From Mesotoga sp. UBA6090 (lineage in GTDB: Bacteria; Thermotogota; Thermotogae; Petrotogales; Kosmotogaceae), in the NCBI RefSeq assembly GCF_002435945.1, contig NZ_DIXC01000012.1:1-64000 (forward strand): a stretch of 64,000 nt of DNA, given 5' to 3'. The notes beneath the pieces were generated by a model. It made no database searches. It saw only the letters and a list, made by a program, of their open reading frames with translations, and was not told the origin of the DNA. The stretch's first letter is position 1, and each line of letters opens with the position of its first letter. Below are positions 60,663 to 64,000 of the stretch, one piece after another. The position numbers and the translations under genes were made by a program.

Positions 60663-61622
60663 TTGGTTGAAAAGAGATTATGGAGTTCAGCGTCTCTGAT
60701 GTCTCTATTCTTTCTCGTTCTCGTTGCCTGCCTTTCTCCTTTGACCATTCTGGCAGATTCGTTGATTATGGACGAACTCCACTATGTCTCACTTGATGCC
60801 ACATTATCAGGGTTTTCAGGACTAATAGTCGGTACAGAGAATAATTTCGATCTCTTAATTATGAGAGAAGGCACCGTTCGTGCTTGCCGGGCTTGACATT
60901 TCGCAATATGACTCGTCAAAGCTCTACAGCAAAAGACTTCTGTCGTTCTTGAGAAGCACGATTGGACTTCAAGCTACGGTTCAAAGAGCCTCTTCGTCAA
61001 AAGGTTCTGCTGCTTACATCTGGATTCAACCTGAAGGGGAATCCTATTTGATTCAGTCGATCATTGTTTCCAACGGGCTCGGACGAGCAGCCGGCGAAGG
61101 AGAAATCGATCTGTCCATTTCGGAAGAGTACGCCTCCAAAAAAGCTCTCGGAGTTTGGGATGAAGAGCTGGACATAGTTAAAGCGACAATTCAGGAAGAT
61201 GTTCAGCAAGCAGAAACAAAGCAATTGCTACAGAGTCATGCGATGCCTGACGCGAAATTGGTCATATCCGAAATAGATATTTTCGATAATGGTGAGTACG
61301 CCATGATTGTTTTACTGCCTCAGAGGGTGGGCGTTTCGACGGTTCTACTCTATCAATCGTCTCCAGAGCGGAAAGTAGTCTGGATGAAGGCCTTTTTCTC
61401 TTTGCATCTGAAGGTGTTCTAGAAATGCAGGAACAGCTCAAAATATTTGTTACACTTGATCGTTCCCGTCAAGTTTCTTTTGATTACGATTATCTGTGGG
61501 AAAGCTACCTTGATCCCAGAGGCGGTTATCTCAGGATCAGAGGTCGAGACGGAAACGAGACTCTTTTCGAATATGAATATGGAAGAAGGATAAGTGGCTT
61601 CATTGTAACCCCACTCTATTAA
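60663..61622 (+). pseudogene. Frameshifted secreted protein gene with a thermonuclease-like segment
   Basis: One coding region read in three pieces. Frame A (TTG 60663, after GGGAGG, to about 60878) gives a signal peptide (LMSLFFLVLVACLSPLTILA) and ends ...MREGTV. Frame B (from about 60880 to 61315) continues with VLAGLDISQYDSSKLYSKRLL, giving an SNase-like TVxVLAGLD junction, and includes EEYASKKALGVWDEELD. Frame A resumes (about 61316-61622) with GGRFDGSTLSIVSRAES and on to a stop after GRRISGFIVTPLY. One extra base near 60879 and one missing base near 61310-61315 (inside a T4 run) would restore a single ORF of about 320 residues. It is either a decayed gene or holds two sequence errors. 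Nuclease identity is tentative. Confidence 0.7.
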
Positions 61623-61635
61623 GGGAGGCATTATA

Positions 61636-64000
61636 ATGAAAAAGGTGTTGTTCTTCTTGTTCATCATCTTCGGAACAACGATTTTTGCTTTTACGGGAGA
61701 AAGTATGGGAAAAAACGCAGCAGATTATGATGCAGGAACTGTATTGATTGTTCATTATCACAGGTACGACGAAAACTATGATGGCTGGAATCTCTGGATT
61801 TGGCCGGATAAGCCGAAAAGTATGGATGGAAAATCATATGCTTTCGACGGAACAGATGATTTTGGAGTGTCTGCAACCGTCAAACTTGACGAAAAACACT
61901 CTAGAGTTGGCTTTATAGTAAGACTCAGAGAGTGGGAAAAGAAAGATGTTACCACCGATAGATTTGTCGACATTCCCGAATCAGGCGTGGCCGAAATTTG
62001 GGTAATCGAAGGTGAAGAAGAGTTTCTGATCAGTCCAGAGAAGATAGATCTTACTCCAAGAGTCAAGATAGCTTTTCTGGATTCACTGAGCGAGATATTT
62101 GCATCGCTTTCAGCTCCTGTTGACACCAAGACCGTAACTCCAAAAGTCTTGGTGAACGGTTCTCTCATTGAGATTGAAACCTTCGAAAAGGCGGATCCAA
62201 CTGATGTATCCGTTACTAACTACGTTAAGATAAAGCTGGCGAAACCTCTTTCTGCAGAATGTGTTAGTGAAGAGCTTTCCCTGAAGATAGAAGGCTTCCT
62301 TTCAAGTGAGATCATTGTCAGGAAGGCGCTTGATGACCCGCAATTCTTCTACGGAAATCAGCTCGGAGCAATCTACTCAAAGAGCGAGACTGTTTTCAGA
62401 GTCTGGTCGCCCGTATCTTCTTCAGCATCGGTGCTTCTGTTTGAAGACCTTTATTCCGATGGTTACGTCGAAATTCCCATGACTAGAGGAGAAGCCGGAG
62501 TATGGGAAGCAGTCGTTGAAGGAGATCAGCATCTTAAAGCCTACAGGTACAAGTTTTTTTCTTATGGCAAGGAAAGAAATACTGTGGATATTTACTCCCG
62601 TGCGGTAACAAAAAACAGTGAGAGGTCAGTCGTAATAGATCCTGAAAAGGCTGCTTTCGATGGTTGGAAAGATCATAAAATCCCACTCTTCGAGAACCCT
62701 GAGAACGCAATAATATACGAGATTCATGTTGGGGACATGACCTCCGATTTGGATACAACTGTAGAGCATAAGGGCAAGTATCTCGGACTGGCAGAAACGG
62801 GCAGAACAGGCCCTGAGGGAGTGTCTGTCGGATTGGATCACATTACTGAACTTGGCGTAACACATGTACACATAATGCCCTTCAACGACATTCATTACAT
62901 CATCGAAGGAGAAGACGGACAGTACGGTTGGGGCTATGATCCTTATCTGTACATGGTTCCTGAGGGCCATTACAGTATCGATCCTTCCGATCCTCTTAGC
63001 AGAATAATCGAGTCGAAGATCATGATAGAGAAATTCCACGAAAACGGGATCAGAGTCATTCTCGATACCGTATTTAATCACACGGCAGCAACTGGCTCTT
63101 CTTCACCCTTTGATCAAACGGTTCCCTTTTACTATTACAGGACAGATAGAACTGGAGCTTATTTGAACGGAACAGGAGTCGGTAATGAGATAGCTACCGA
63201 AAGACCGATGATGAGGAAGCACATTCTCGATACTCTGAAGATGTGGGTCAATGAATATAGAATCGATGGGTTCAGATTCGACCTTATGGGCCTAATGGAC
63301 AGAGAGACCATTCTTGCAATAGACCGGGAGCTTCATGCCATCGATGAATCGATTCTCCTCTACGGCGAGCCGTGGGGCGGATGGGGAGCCACAATAACTT
63401 TTGGAAAGGGCGATCAGAAGGGAACCGGGGTAAGCGTGTTTAACGATAACCTGAGAGACGCTATCCGAGGAAGTGTTTTCGATGAGAAGATAAAGGGCTT
63501 TGCCCTTGGAAGCAGGGCAAAAGAGCGGAGGATAATGCGTGGTATCGTGGGGAGCATTGAATATAGCAACGACATAAAAGACTTTGCTGATGATCCAGCA
63601 GAGACTATCAACTACGTTTCGGCCCACGATAATCAGACCTTGTGGGACAAGAATAGTGCCGCAATGCCAGATGCTCCAAGAGATCTATTGTTGAGTGCGC
63701 AAAAGCTGTCAAATGCAATAGTAATTCTTTCACAAGGGATTCCCTTCCTTCATGGTGGAGTGGATTTCGCGCGTACGAAGTATGGGAACGAAAACAGCTA
63801 TAACGCCGGAGTTGAGATAAACAAAATGGATTATTCAAGGAAGGCCGAGTTTATTGATCTTTTCACCTATTACAAGGATATAATAGCCCTGAGAAAAAAC
63901 CATCCAGCCTTCAGGATGACTTCATCTGAGCAGATCCGCAGCAACCTGACATTCCTTGACGCACCAAGAAACATAGTTGCATTCATCATAAATGGAAAGT
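61636..64000 (+). CDS. pulA: Type I pullulanase (GH13), C-terminus cut by window edge
   Basis: 788 codons in the window, continuing beyond. The signal peptide MKKVLFFLFIIFGTTIFA indicates secretion. The N-terminal CBM41-like domain (TVLIVHYHRYDENYDGWNLW...DFGVSATVKL) binds alpha-glucan. A CBM48-like segment (TVFRVWSPVSSSASVLLF) precedes the catalytic barrel: YGWGYDPYLYMVPEG, DTVFNHTA, RIDGFRFDLMG (nucleophile D549), LLYGEPWGGWG (acid E578) and NYVSAHDNQTLWDK (D665). It debranches alpha-1,6 bonds of pullulan/starch. ATG 61636 follows AGGGAGG and lies 14 bases beyond the frameshifted gene. Confidence 0.95.
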   Translation, partial: MKKVLFFLFIIFGTTIFAFTGESMGKNAADYDAGTVLIVHYHRYDENYDGWNLWIWPDKPKSMDGKSYAFDGTDDFGVSATVKLDEKHSRVGFIVRLREWEKKDVTTDRFVDIPESGVAEIWVIEGEEEFLISPEKIDLTPRVKIAFLDSLSEIFASLSAPVDTKTVTPKVLVNGSLIEIETFEKADPTDVSVTNYVKIKLAKPLSAECVSEELSLKIEGFLSSEIIVRKALDDPQFFYGNQLGAIYSKSETVFRVWSPVSSSASVLLFEDLYSDGYVEIPMTRGEAGVWEAVVEGDQHLKAYRYKFFSYGKERNTVDIYSRAVTKNSERSVVIDPEKAAFDGWKDHKIPLFENPENAIIYEIHVGDMTSDLDTTVEHKGKYLGLAETGRTGPEGVSVGLDHITELGVTHVHIMPFNDIHYIIEGEDGQYGWGYDPYLYMVPEGHYSIDPSDPLSRIIESKIMIEKFHENGIRVILDTVFNHTAATGSSSPFDQTVPFYYYRTDRTGAYLNGTGVGNEIATERPMMRKHILDTLKMWVNEYRIDGFRFDLMGLMDRETILAIDRELHAIDESILLYGEPWGGWGATITFGKGDQKGTGVSVFNDNLRDAIRGSVFDEKIKGFALGSRAKERRIMRGIVGSIEYSNDIKDFADDPAETINYVSAHDNQTLWDKNSAAMPDAPRDLLLSAQKLSNAIVILSQGIPFLHGGVDFARTKYGNENSYNAGVEINKMDYSRKAEFIDLFTYYKDIIALRKNHPAFRMTSSEQIRSNLTFLDAPRNIVAFIINGK

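Overview
The window looks like a chromosomal segment of a Thermotogae bacterium, most likely Mesotoga or a close relative. This is inferred from gene content: multi-cofactor NuoE/NuoF-type flavoproteins, an [FeFe]-hydrogenase catalytic subunit, a PPi-type phosphofructokinase, many carbohydrate ABC genes, a GlpP antiterminator and a pullulanase. Genes are tightly packed, often with 1-4 base overlaps and with TTG or GTG starts behind strong Shine-Dalgarno (SD) sequences. I see no IS elements, CRISPR arrays, prophage or rRNA, and one tRNA.

Layout. 1-3549 (-): end-truncated sugar-binding protein, coaE, a small conserved protein, pgi and apt. 3627-8560 (+): two consecutive NuoE/NuoF pairs with a thioredoxin-like ferredoxin, split by an intrinsic terminator. 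8627-11828 (+): a lytic transglycosylase-like protein, a GH13 glycosidase and an EamA transporter as an overlapping operon. 11818-16342 (-): smc and a radical SAM gene with a nearly leaderless promoter. 16432-17650: an asparagine locus with a 23-codon leader peptide carrying tandem Asn codons, a terminator/antiterminator pair, an AsnA-type asparagine synthetase, and a convergent tRNA-Asn. 17716-21490: a glycerol-3-phosphate oxidation operon whose mRNA leader holds a terminator touching the SD, with divergent glpP, the probable antiterminator protein. 21491-30576 (-): an oligopeptide/oligosaccharide-type ABC importer without ATPases, a huge Fn3-repeat/propeller surface protein and a metallophosphoesterase. 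30681-37413: sugar-phosphate transferase, hydA (-), a seven-repeat cadherin-like surface protein, a 37-codon orphan gene and an aminotransferase. 37750-44761: PPi-type pfk and a LacI-regulated malF-malG-malE-treT trehalose/maltose cluster. 44973-49281: DegV, FAH-family, DUF3783-like, GNAT and a cyclic-nucleotide-binding-like gene that lacks a canonical start. 49298-60049 (-): ackA, fba, dprA, hslU, hslV, ddl, topA, a YhaM-like HD nuclease, alr and rpmB. 60183-64000 (+): VanZ-like gene, a frameshifted gene, and a type I pullulanase running off the end.

Together the genes describe a sugar- and glycerol-using anaerobe. Extracellular pullulanase and intracellular GH13 cut alpha-glucans, ABC importers and TreT handle maltose/trehalose, and pgi, PPi-pfk and fba feed glycolysis. 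ackA makes ATP from acetyl phosphate, and the NuoEF/HydA proteins handle reductant. The most distinctive signals are regulatory. Several genes (asnA, the glpA-like gene, alr and the second nuoE) have an intrinsic terminator almost touching their SD, and for asnA and the glp operon a plausible sensing mechanism is readable in the sequence.
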